This document shows, in pieces, positions 1 through 11,681 of a DNA stretch of 64,000 nt. Each line of letters begins with the position of its first letter. The stretch's first letter is position 1. The DNA is from Echiichthys vipera. Its lineage: Eukaryota > Chordata > Actinopteri > Perciformes > Trachinidae. The stretch lies in the NCBI GenBank assembly GCA_963691815.1, contig OY829648.1, forward strand, positions 25,288,917-25,352,916, read 5' to 3'. The notes beneath the pieces were generated by a model. That model did not search any database and was not told the origin of the DNA. It saw only the letters and a list, made by a program, of their open reading frames with translations. The position numbers and the translations under genes were made by a program.

Positions 1-226
1 AAATCAATACAAGCTTCCTGCTGTAGCTACAGACAAGCAGGTTCACTCAATAAAGAGGAGACATGATACCTTTACAGTACATAACCCAGAAGCCACCACC
101 TATTCTTGCATGACTGCCAATTTGGTGGGACAAAATGTGTCCTCTGGATTACTATTTAATTATTAATTTACATAACAAGTAAGACAAACACCAAAATCAG
201 GGCATTCCACAATATTAAGATAGTAC

Positions 227-1950
227 CTTTTGTTGTTGTAAGGTTTATTTTCACAGATCTCTGGTGATAGGTAATATGGTGTGCCTATACATGTTCTTGC
301 CAGCTCTACAGTGCTGGAAATAAGAAGAGAAGCAAAAGACAACTCGTATTGTACTGCACTTCTATTTCCAAATCTGAAAATCCATTCAAATGATTGTTTT
401 ACATACCTGTTCAGCACCCTTGCGATTCCAAAATCTCCAAGCTGTACAGTCCCATCTTTGGTCAAAAATATATTCTATGAAATTTTGAAATAATTGAAAA
501 TACATGTAAATAAGGCAATACATAACATACATACATACATACAACATAACATACATATACGCTGAGGGAAGATCTTGTGGCGGATTAAGCAATACCTGTG
601 ATTTGATGTCCCTGTGGAGGATTTTTCGATCATGCACATGCTTCAGTGCCAGGCAAATCTGCACAAACCAATCCAAGATCTGGGAAAGGGAGAATGTAGT
701 AAAGTCACATTATACACTCTCAACCTAATATGCCATTTGTAATGTTAATGGATGAACAACCCTAGGGGAAAAAAACAACATTAAATGAGTCTTAATATAA
801 ATAAAACGCCAAAGAGGACAGCTATATGGAACAACGCCATTAAGTATAATCCATGCAATCCACATGTTCATGTCTCTCTCAAACACTTAGTGGCTTACTT
901 GCTCTTCTGAGAACAGTACTCCTTTCTGAGAGTTGATCTTCTTGAAGAGGTCTCCGCCCTCGCAGTAATCCATCACAATATACAGGCAGCCCCCCTCTAA
1001 AAAAAGATATTTATAAGACATTCACTAAAGTCTACTAGTATAGACCTTACATTGCATCCCTTAAACAATGTGGCTCTTTCAACTAATATCTTAGAGCTAT
1101 GGATTGAGTGAATACCTTCAAAAGACTCCTTATACTGGACAATGTTGGGATGGCTCATGTTGGCAAGAACAGCAACCTCTTTCCGAGATTCTTGTCTCTC
1201 TTTACTTGGCATCTGTCAAAGGAACAAGGCACAGAAAATGCATAGATGGAGAAATGTATTACAAGGAAGCTCACATTCACAGTGACATGTGAAGCTTGTG
1301 CAACATTACCCTTAGTAAAATGACTTACTGCAGATATACCAATCTCCTTGATGACATATTGGTGTCCATCCTCTTTGGACTTGACAAGGATTGCCTTTCC
1401 AAATGAACCTTCCCCGATTTTCCTCACTTTTTCGTACTTGTCCATGTCAGTGGAATGACTGGCTCCTCATGCTGGGTCTGCAAAGAAATCAAGGCATATA
1501 TTGCAAAGCTATGCTCGAGCTTATTCGGCTTTGGTCGTAGAGCTAAGGGTTTCATGTCGATAGATTTTAAATATGATTAACGTCAGTTGTCATTACTGTG
1601 CATAGTCAGTACATCATCAATCATACAGTGATATTAGCTCCATAGAAGCATCATTAGCCTCAGACGGGCTGTGATGCTGAGACAACCCACACACAGCTGT
1701 AGCAGGACAGCTAACGTTTCCGTTAACTTATATATTAGCTGGACGAAAATGGTAAACAAGACGACCCTATATGAATTACATGCTATAGAGTGACCACGAC
1801 ACTGAGTTATATAATAACGTAGCTCACTAGGTAGCGACATGTAAATGCTATCAGGTGGCTAATACTTGTCTTACCATCAGTTTTTTTTTATCGCTGCTGT
1901 CTCACAGAGTCTGTTACCCCCTACCGCCCTCGCGCTCTCTACCTAACTAC
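227..1950 (-). CDS. nek1: NEK1, serine/threonine kinase, 5' part (partial gene)
   Basis: Six coding exons of the NEK1 kinase domain, read right to left: 1329-1445 (ATG at 1443-1445; exon extends to about 1477 as 5'UTR), 1116-1212, 899-996, 596-679, 407-474 and 227-313, all with matching phases and GT-AG borders. A non-coding first exon probably lies at about 1875-1950 (donor GTAAG at 1870-1874). The 551 coding bases give about 184 residues: glycine loop GEGSFG, catalytic Lys33 in YVIKEI, HRDIKSQ, DFG in LGDFGIAR, and the activation segment RTCIGTPYYLSPE. This is near-identical to vertebrate NEK1, a NIMA-family kinase of cilia, centrosomes and the DNA-damage response. The next exon (expected to begin SDIWALG) is not in the window, so the gene continues beyond base 1. 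I see no frameshift. Other NEKs are less likely because the N-terminus and HRD region fit NEK1 specifically. Confidence 0.95.
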
Positions 1951-2812
1951 AGCTCTCGTTTTGCTGCATTTTAATTGGTCACGCTCATATTTCTCGGTCG
2001 TGAATTGGTTTACACAGCTGTCCATCATCTTTCCCGCTGAGTGACGGTCGTAGTCGCCGCCCCCAATGGTACTGTTGCTGTGGACATTTTCCATAGCAAC
2101 GACCCACATCGTGGAAGTGTAGCGAGCACCTTTGCTGCACTTTTGACAAACTAAATACACTTTATCCGTAAATGACGAACGATTATGTGAAAATGAGTTA
2201 GAAAAAAGACATGAATTCACATCAATACAGTACAAAGTTTTTCACTACTTCTTTTTGGTTTGATTTACAAAAGTACCTTTCAAAATATTTTGTAAAAATG
2301 TAATACTAACAATGGTGGATTTATAACTAATTCTTAACGGTCCTAAATATTTACATAAATTGACATAATTCATTTGATCATTTTCTTAGCGAAATACTAT
2401 ATCCCCAAAAAATATTTTGCTCAACCAACTAGCCTCCTTTTATATTTTTGAATTTAAAATGATTTTACATTTTTAATCATATTCAACCAGTATGAAAAAC
2501 TTCAAAGATTATTTATTTCAGATGCACTCCCTTCGTTTAGCAGACCCCGTACATTTTTGTTTTTCTTCACTCCTTTTTAATGTTTTACTGTCTTTGTACA
2601 TTTGAATTCACGTTATTATTATTTCAACATTTAGATATACATTTCGGTAGTGTGTATAACTCTGGAGCATGCGAGAAAAGTGATGTTTTTATGGAATATT
2701 TTCAATAAAAACATTTTTTAAACGTGCGGTCACGTGAGCAGCTCGTGCACGCCTCCTAGTGTGATTGTATCTGCGTCTGTGCAGATGACGCACTGAGCTT
2801 CAGTGTGTAAAG
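1951..2812. promoter_or_regulatory. Shared head-to-head promoter region of NEK1 and FBXL5
   Basis: The two genes diverge from this stretch of roughly 0.8 kb. Next to NEK1 the sequence is GC-richer, with a CCAAT box in CCCCCAATGG near 2060, an inverted CCAAT (AATTGGT) near 1973 and a candidate RFX X-box (TTTTCCATAGCAAC, 2087-2100). The middle (about 2230-2700) is AT-rich with no recognisable signal. Next to FBXL5 there is an E-box in GTCACGTGAGC near 2730. The FBXL5 5'UTR is short and ends at the ATG at 2813. Exact start sites cannot be fixed from sequence. Confidence 0.55.
2087..2100. promoter_or_regulatory. Candidate RFX X-box upstream of NEK1
   Basis: TTTTCCATAGCAAC resembles the RFX X-box consensus GTTGCCATGGCAAC. 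The right half-site AGCAAC is good and the left half-site is degenerate. NEK1 is a ciliary gene and RFX factors drive ciliary genes, so the site is plausible but not proven. Confidence 0.35.
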
Positions 2813-5800
2813 ATGGCCCCCTTTCCGGACGAGGTGGATGTTTTTACTGGCCCGCACTGGCGAATGAAGCAGCTGGTGGGCCTATACTGCGATAAGGTGT
2901 GTATTAATAAAAGTCTGTCGTTAATGTGGAGTTTTACAAATGAATATCTGTCGGGTTACGGCCAACGGACGACAGGACGCGAGCTAGCCCGTGCCTGTAG
3001 CACTCAGGCTGGACTCGTCGTAGCAGATGAACTATCTGATGACTGTCTCACTATATCGTTTTGTAACTTAGCTCCGTGGTTATGTACGTGGCGTTACCGT
3101 CAGCGGCACGTTGAAGCATATTTTGGGTTTCTTTTAATACTCAGTAAAGAACAAGTCCTTTACACAGCTACGGTGTGCTAACTGGTTTAGCTAGCTTAAC
3201 TCTCTTATAAGATACCTCGTTATGCAACATGCTTCAAGCATCACAACAGATTTTCCATTGTTAGCACAAACTGTACAACATTGTAATTTCCCAGGCTGTC
3301 TGTTAAAATCTCGACCATTTTCAGATAAAATATGCAACACTAGCATAATTGACTGCGTGTGTGTGCTAACGTTAACTACGCAGACAGCTGCTGTGTTGTT
3401 AGCTGTCTATGTAGTGAGGTTGGGTCTCATGTAAGAACTAAGAGTTATTATCACCTAATGGTAGCAGCAGAAGTGTTAATGATTTCATTTTTGACATCAT
3501 CACCTTTCCTAAATGACGTTACACTTTATAATAAATTCGTTTTTCGTTGTTTTTCACAGTTGTCCAAAACCAACTTCTCCAACAACAATGATTTCCGCTC
3601 ATTCCTCCAGTCACTGTGCGCCACCTTTAAGGAGTTCAAAATGCATGAACAAATTGAGAACGAGTACATCATCGGCCTGTTGCAACAGCGCTGCTGCACT
3701 GTGTACAATGTGCACTCGGACAACAAACTCTCTGAGATGTTGTCCCTCTTTGAAAAAGGCTTGCACAACGTCAAGGTAAATATGCATGGATGCTTTACAG
3801 AATAGTTTATTGTCTTGCCATGGCCCTCAATTGCACCTTTACTGTAGTTGCACCTAGCTTTAACTTGAAGGGAAAACATATTTGAGATCTGCAGAGGTCA
3901 GTAGATAGTTAATGCTCAATGGTTGGGTAACACTCTGTCATTAGAATAACTATTATGTTAGCTACACAAAGATTGCAGTACCAACGGCAACAACATCAGA
4001 ATTGTTGGTTTTCATATATACGTTAATTGTAAAGATGGAAATGAATCTGTATCGTTTTAAAACAATTTTACAAATTGTTGCACCGTTTTTATAAAACTTG
4101 TAAAAAACCAAGTTTCTGTCACTATTGAAAGAAGTCTGCTGAATAAAGGCGGGTTTGTTTTTGTGAACTGCTTAACAAGAGATTAGAGTTGTTGTTCTCT
4201 CTCACGCCCCGGGCAAATTAAAAATGGGCTTTCCAGAATGATGCGATTGTGTAAATCTTCACTTCCGCTCTGCCCCGGTCAGTTTGTAAAACAGAAAGGA
4301 AGCTTCTGTAGCTTTGGATTGAGATCATAAATTGTCCTAGGGGAAATGTGTTTCTCATGAGATAAGTAACACTGTTTAATAGTTGGATGACCTTATTTTG
4401 ACTTTTCCTCAGTTGTTAAAGAGACATTGCAGAATATTAGATCTGAGAAGGTTGTAGACTCTCTAGTAATTGAGCTGGCCTTGTTGAACTAATATATGTT
4501 TTAGACTGGTTTTAAAAAGTCTCAACTGCCATGTTTTTTAAGAGATTCCATGACTGAATAATTGTTATGTGTTTTTAGAGTGAATATGAGCAGCTTAACT
4601 ATGCCCAGCAGCTGAAGGAGAGACTAGAAGCTTTCACACAAGACTTTCTGCCCCACATGAAGGAAGAAGAAGAGGTATAAGATGTTCAAATTTCTTTTTA
4701 TTAACATGAATATATTTTAATTCATTCCACAAACAATGGGTAAGACTCAATTGTATTCCTAAACAACAAAGCAAAATAAAAAACTTTTCAGGAATAGAGT
4801 CAAGGACACATTATAAAGCGTGTTTGCTCATACCCGAGTAAACTGCACTGATGCAAGCGGTTTATAAACTAAGGAGATTTGTTACAGGTGTTTCAGCCTA
4901 TGCTTATGCAGTACTTCACCTACGAGGAGCTCAAAGACATCAAAAAACAGGTGATAGCACAACACTGCAGCCAGCACCAATGGGACTGTGCAGCTGAGGT
5001 GCTGAAGGGCTTCAGTTTGTGGAGCCAGGCAGAGGAGCTGCAGAAAGCCTTTAAATATGCCGACCATGAGAAGACAGACTATGGTTAGTTAATGTCATGT
5101 TCCTAAATGTTAAAACTACTTTTTATGCAAACTACCTTGAAGTCATAAGTAACATTAGGCATTTTATGAACAAAACAACTAAAAAATGTGTGTATATAGT
5201 GTTGTCCTGAAGTACAATAGGCTTTTTTAACAGCAGTATTTGAATACAATTTTTGTTATAAGGCGTTTTGTCCTCTTCCTCAGAACTGGAAAAGAACAGG
5301 AATTCTTCAACCCACATCTCCCAGCTTCCTACAGAAATCATGTTGAGGCTCTTCCACTATTTGGGCCCTGAAGATCTATGTCACTGCAGTCAAGTGTGCA
5401 GCTCTTGGTCAAATCTATCCAAGACTGGCTCTCTGTGGAGGCACCTCTACCCTGTGCGGTGGGCCAGAGGTAGGCTGCTCATAGCTGATGCTTACCTTAA
5501 GGAACAAAATATTGTTTTCTTAGCTAAATTTTCCCTGCGAAAAAACAGTCACATTCATTTAAGTATGTAGTGGTGATGCACTGCTAAAATATGTGTATCT
5601 CTCTAATGTAGGTGATTATTATAGTGGCACCCCTGAGGATCTGGACCAGGAGCCAGATGAGGAGTGGGTGAAGAGTCGGCAGAATGAGGGTCGGGCCTAT
5701 CAGGAATGGGATGAGGATGCTGATGTTGATGAGTCTGGTAAGCTAAGAAAAAGATAAAATTGGGAAGATACTTAAGTATTTGTTTACACTGGTCAGCTGT

Positions 5801-8475
5801 GAAAGAGAGTTTATGTCATAAACAGATTAGGCACCTAAAAAGTCTACTTAAATGTATCTTTTCAAATATAATGTATAATATAAGTTTGTTGATATAAGGT
5901 AATAAACTAGTATTGCTCGATCAAATCTGAATGTGTTTGCTCCACATTCGTTCACATGCTCTTGTGAATTTACCTTTATTCACCTTCTTTTTCTGGCTGC
6001 ACTGGGGAATTAATTTAGGGCCTGCAGCATAGCCATGGGTTGTGCCAATAGTCCATTTTTGAAGGTGATTAAAATGAAGTCTGAACTGAGTAAACTGCAT
6101 CATCCATGTTCTTGCTGTTGTCTTTTTAGATGTGTCGGGCCATTCCAAGGGCTCCCTGGCAATTAACACTGCTCAGCGAGAGAAGAGGCTTCTGGATGGG
6201 ATTATCCACAACCTCCTGCCAGCTGTGGGTCCGTCTGTCAAGTCAATTGTCCTGGCGTACAGTTCTACAGTCTCTAGTAAAATGGTATGCACCACAGATT
6301 CTTTATTCGGACACTTAAATCGCACAATACTTAATTTGAAGACTGTGTCGAGTCTAAACTGTCATACTTGTGTCCTCTTTTCAGGTGCGTCAGATCCTCA
6401 GTCTCTGCCCTAATATAATTCACCTGGACCTGACCCAGACTGATGTGACAGATTGTGCATTTGACAGGTAAATAATAAGTCATTTCTAAAATGCCATTTG
6501 GTCAATTCTTCTTCTTTTTTTTTTATGTACAGAAAACTCTGTACTCATCACAATGTTCTTGCTATCCTCCCTCTTTCAGCTGGTCATCTCTCGGAGCTTG
6601 TCTCTCTCTGGAGCACCTGGACTTGTCAGGCTGTGAGAAGATTACAGATCACACCATGAAGAAACTGTCTTTTGGGTTGGGCGACCTCACGTCCTCCACC
6701 TGCTTTGACAAACGTTCAGACCGACGAGCCAAGCTTCTTAAAAGTTCCCCGATACCCATCACACTTATGGAAGGGAGAAACTTACACCCAGTCGGGGGGA
6801 AGCGGCAGGCCATCGTTTTCAAGTCGGGGACTGGCCCATGGGGAGCTGCCCGCAACCCCACACAGGTGTGGGTCCTGGACCCCTCAGACCTTGATATTGA
6901 AGATGCTGCAGAGTGGAGCCGTCGTGGTGGGATGTCTCTTCCTGAAGCACAAAGCTTTGTAGAGACACAGCTTGTGGGAAGCTCGTGCTGCTGCAGGAGG
7001 AGCAGGAGGCGTGGGCACAGGACTGGCTCAAACGCCTCCTATTTGCATCAGCAGTATGCCATGTCTGGGGAAATGTTTTGTGGTCACTCCACCTGCTGCA
7101 CCAGTGACATGGCCCACAGGACTTTTACTGGGCCTCAGAGCGAGTCAGGCAGCCACACAACCAGAAGCAGCACTGCAGAGTTTCGGACTAAATGCTCCTC
7201 ATTCAGGGGCCTGCAGTGCCTGGAGCGGGAAAACAGGACTGATCAGTCAGAGGCAAAACGCTCACTGAGATTTCTCAGTCTCTCTGGATGTTACCAAGTC
7301 ACAGATTTGGGATTGAGGTAAAGATCATATGTTGCTGTTTTCCACACAAATGCACTCCTTTTACACTTGAAAAGGCAGAATTTCACATACAAACCTGGGT
7401 TTAAATGGATTTATATGGGAGGTTAGTATCTTCAGAAACTGATGTGATACAGTGAGATGAATGATGTCATCCTTGATCAGCTGAAAAATACAATGCACGT
7501 GTTTTCATTCAGTGCTAGTAAAAAAAGGAATGGTGTTATAACTTGTGTGGGTGATGTCATGTTTGCAAGCACAATTATATGGGTAAACTGCTCACGTCTA
7601 CTGTCTTTTTCACATACACAGTTTTGGGGCGATGATGTATGATTTTTTAAATTTACATGGCTAAATGAAATGGAAAATTAGCTTAAGTTATGTTTCCATT
7701 ATTATCATTATAACCTAAATGCTGATTACTAGAGCAAGGCATTGTGCATTACATTTGCTATAGTTTTGCCTTCATTAGGTAAAGACTGGATTATCAGCGT
7801 TCATCTAGGTGTGCATGTTGCCTGCACCTGTAACGAGGCTGCACTGTGTTTCAGAGCTCTGTCGCAGCGTGGAGGGCTTCCTTTCCTGGAGCATCTCAAC
7901 CTGTCTGGCTGCCTCCTCATCACTGAGGTGGGGCTGCAGGAGCTGGTGTCAGCCTGTCCTTCGCTCAATGATGAGCACTTCTATTACTGCGACAACATCA
8001 ACGGTAACACTCACAAGTGAAACTGTTAGGGGTCCCTTTTCCCCTCTGGAACACAATTGTTTATGCTAGTAAAGTGCTTTGGAAATAGGCTGTGTTATGG
8101 TAAAATGTATGTGAATATATCATGGTAAATCTATTGTAATGTGTGCCAACTGTAACAAATATCACTAACCCACCTGCATAGCCTGTGTCTTAGTGTAAGT
8201 AACAGATGGTTCTGAGGTGGAAGGTAAGTAGGCGTTACAGTAGCCTGTATGATGCCATCAGTATTCCAAACTTTTTATTTATTTGAAATATGGTGTTTTA
8301 CTGGTGTAAATTGTGTATGTACAGTTATGCATAAGCTCTTTAGTTTGTTCTATGGCACGTAGTTCAGTCGATGACCACTGTGCGGTGTTTCTCTCCAGGT
8401 CCTCACGCCGACACGGCCAGCGGCTGCCAGAACCTGCAGTGTGGTTTCAGGGCCTGCTGTCGCTCTGGAGAGTGA
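2813..8475 (+). CDS. fbxl5: FBXL5, iron-sensing F-box/LRR protein
   Basis: Eleven coding exons: 2813-2896, 3560-3775, 4579-4674, 4888-5083, 5284-5469, 5612-5737, 6130-6284, 6385-6467, 6580-7317, 7855-8003, 8399-8475 (TGA 8473-8475). They join in frame to 2106 bases, 701 residues (human 691). FBXL5 is the substrate receptor of an SCF ubiquitin ligase that degrades IRP2 when iron and oxygen are sufficient. The N-terminal hemerythrin-like domain keeps every di-iron ligand at the human positions: His15, His57, Glu58, Glu61, His80, His126, Glu130. The F-box is at about 205-255 ([18 protein letters not shown]) and leucine-rich repeats follow. The C-terminus carries the four cysteines known to hold a [2Fe-2S] cluster (about 672, 686, 696, 697; motifs [18 protein letters not shown]). 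Exon 9 is large (738 bases) and encodes the less conserved linker between LRRs. Confidence 0.97.
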
Positions 8476-9741
8476 TCCTGCCAAGCACCGTTCTCCTAAA
8501 ATGTCACGTCTCCTTTTTTATTGCACTTTATCCTGGGAATACCGGTTGCTGTATATTATGTCACATCAAAAATGTTTCTGGATGAAACTGTAATTTTGTT
8601 GTTTTTTCCATTTCCATCTACTGTATATTAAATGGAAAAAAATCCTTTCGAAAAGGAAAACAAAGGGGGGTGATAATGGATTTGAAGTGGATGAAAATGT
8701 ACTTCTTTTGAAAAATTAAAAAAAAGAACTAGAGAGCATTAACACCAAGTACACTTTGTGTTTTCTGTAGTTCAACCAGGTTTCCTTTGTCACTAAAACT
8801 ATAGTGATTTATAAAAGTCTTCTCCGGCTGCTGTGTTTAGTTGATCCACTTATATTGAGCATAGTGTAACCTGACATCACTATACATTAAACAAACGTGG
8901 TCATTTATTTGAGAGGGTGATGTGGAAAATGAAACGGGAGCAGATTGCTTAGCTCCTGTTGTTGATGGCTACAGGTCAGTGATGTTCAGTTCCCTGTTGA
9001 GGCTGGCACGGCAACCATTAACTCACTGCGTAAAGGATGTACAGACATAGGAATTGCTACATGATGTTTCAGTGTAGGCTTATCCGTTTTGCTCAACTTT
9101 GTGATACCAGATGTTCAGTCACCAAAACAAGCGTTTGTTTTTCTTTATGCACTCCAATGCTATGGGGGGAAAATGGACCAATGTTCATATAAGAGGGGTT
9201 TTTTACACTAAGGGGCTTTTAGAGAAATTGAGTGGGGATAAGGAATAATTGCACGTCAGATTGGGAAAAGCCCGTTTTCAGTAGATTTGACCTTATCTTT
9301 AATTATTCTGCAGCAAGATGTAGGTCCTTGTTCAAAAGTCTTATTGGAAATGTTCAATTCATAAACAGACCAATAAAAATATCTTGGGGTTTAAATCTCT
9401 GTCGTTGCTCATTTTAGTTATTTTTGTGAACACAATTAAGAGAAGTGGAAAATGAAAAACTTACGGCATTTTAGTGTTTTAACATTTAAAAAAACAATAG
9501 AAAACATTTCAAGAGCCCTGTGTACTGAGCCGTCAGTTAATTACATACATTTGTACATTTGAATGCAATCCAACAGCCCTGCAATAAATATTTTTGTGAA
9601 GACTAATCATCTTCTTGTTGGTGTTGATTTTTCTTAACTGTATTGGTTTTAGAATGTTTTTCACAGTGGTTTTAGATTGAAGTGCAAGTTGTTTCTATAC
9701 ATTTGTCTGTTCTTCCATATGTGTTAACATAGATTAATAAA
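8476..9741 (+). other. FBXL5 3'UTR and candidate poly(A) signals
   Basis: AT-rich sequence after the FBXL5 stop with several candidate signals on the plus strand: ATTAAA near 8886, AATAAA at 9372-9377, 9583-9588 and 9736-9741. I cannot tell which is used. No gene-like ORF is seen between here and the CC2D2A 3' end. Confidence 0.5.
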
Positions 9742-9956
9742 ATATTGAAAACACATTTCAATATAACAGCAACACCAGCTATAGTCTTGCTGGAGTGTGG
9801 TCTGGAAATTTAAGACTACCGTTCTGGGATTATATCTCCTAATTGAGATCTAGATAGGGGAAGGGCATGACTTTCAGCGTGGGAGGCTTTATCTCAGCAT
9901 GTAGGCCAGACAAAGAACAACTGAACATTATGAGGCTCAGAAATTTGGTATTTACA

Positions 9957-9962
9957 TTTATT
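9957..9962 (-). terminator. CC2D2A poly(A) signal
   Basis: TTTATT on the plus strand reads AATAAA on the minus strand, about 200 bases past the CC2D2A stop. This is the first canonical signal after the stop, which gives a short 3'UTR (about 9940-10161). Confidence 0.6.
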
Positions 9963-10161
9963 AGTTATTGTATTGGATTATAAAATCAGATATAAAACGG
10001 ATACATGTATTACCAACATTTACTTGATATTCAATATGGACATCACATATACAATAATGTGCAAACATTGTGTGCGTAATGTAATTACAGTCATTGAATA
10101 AGGCTAAAACTCATTCATGTACAAAAGCAGTGATCCACAGTAAGATGAGATGTCTCTTGTA

Positions 10162-11640
10162 TCATGAGCGCAACAGTGAGGCCAGGTACACCCACACAGA
10201 GAGGACGTTATTAGGGTAGGGGTGCACATACACGGCCAAGGCAAACTCCACATTTGTTGCCTGAACATTGTGAACTCCAGTGCTGTACACTGCCTCTATG
10301 ATGGGCCGGATCTCAGAGAAAGGCAGATTCAGGGGGAATCCTGAAATCTAAAAAGGAAAACAAGCCTATTAGTGGTAATTAATGATAGCAGTTTTTAATA
10401 TTAATGTGTCATTAATGTGCATTCTGACAGATGACATTTTCTTTGCAGAGCGGAGAATATTCCATCATTGAAATGACAGCTTGATCACTGGTGACATCAT
10501 TCAATGACTCTCTTTTCCAGGCGCTCCCATTTCAGACTCACCCTGTTGTCTCCCAGCAGGCTCTGCAACTCGTGGCGGTGCCCCTCAGACACGTCCCGCC
10601 CCCCACTCTGCTCCAGTTTGGGCAGGAATTGTTTCAGGGTAGTGGTGCAGTAGCGGTTCCAGCGTGTTGGGTGACGAGGGCGCCACTCCATGATCTTCTC
10701 CTTCAGGATCTTCTCAATTCTATGGAGAGTGAGACGGTAAATGTTTTGTCTCGTGCGTAACTGTAGCCGAACAAATCACCACGACACCTTAACTTGCCTG
10801 TCCTGAAGCTCTGCTGCAGCTGCTTTGTCTGTGCGCCGATATACCAGCTCCTCTGGCTAAAGACAATTAGGTTTAGAATAAAATACAAATACAACCACTG
10901 AACATTTAACAAGATTATAAACACATGTGGAACACTTGCTTGGACACTCGACAGCCCAGAGTTAGAGAAGGATCGGGAGAAAAACGGCTTCCACATGTTG
11001 GCTTTTGTGGTGTCAAAAATCATTGTCATTGGGGACGTATATTCTTGAATGTTGAACCACACCTGAATGAAAAAATAAATCAAAGAAAATTAAGTCATCT
11101 AGTGCAGTCTAAAGGAAACTACTTTAAATAATGAAGATTTAAACACCACATCATGAACTGGTGATTTGATGTCATATAGTTGCTCTCTCTTCACTCACAT
11201 TTTCAGCATTGACCAGGCAACCAACTGTTTGCAGTGGGCAGAAGGTGTCATACTGTCCATAGTGCTGACCACTGCTGGGATTCCAGAACAGGTAGCGGTT
11301 CTGCTCATTGGTCAAGACGTATGCCGTGGGTCCCTGAGAAATAAAGAGATCGGAAATCTTAGAGCTACTGTAGAAAAACCCGAAAGCTCTTTATTAGTTT
11401 TTAAACACGTCCATACCAGAGAGACTGTCATCTTATTAAAAGGTCCCATACTGTAAAAGATTAGATTTCCATGTCTTTTTTTTATAAAGCAGGTGGAGAT
11501 GCTATATAAATACTGTGAAAGTATCAAATCCTCAGAGAAATGCACACAGCCCGTATTCAGAAACTGTGTCTTTAAACGAGCCGTCAGGACTTCTGTACAG
11601 TTGTGATGTCACATCTATACTATACTATACTATATATATA

Positions 11641-11681
<41 letters not shown>

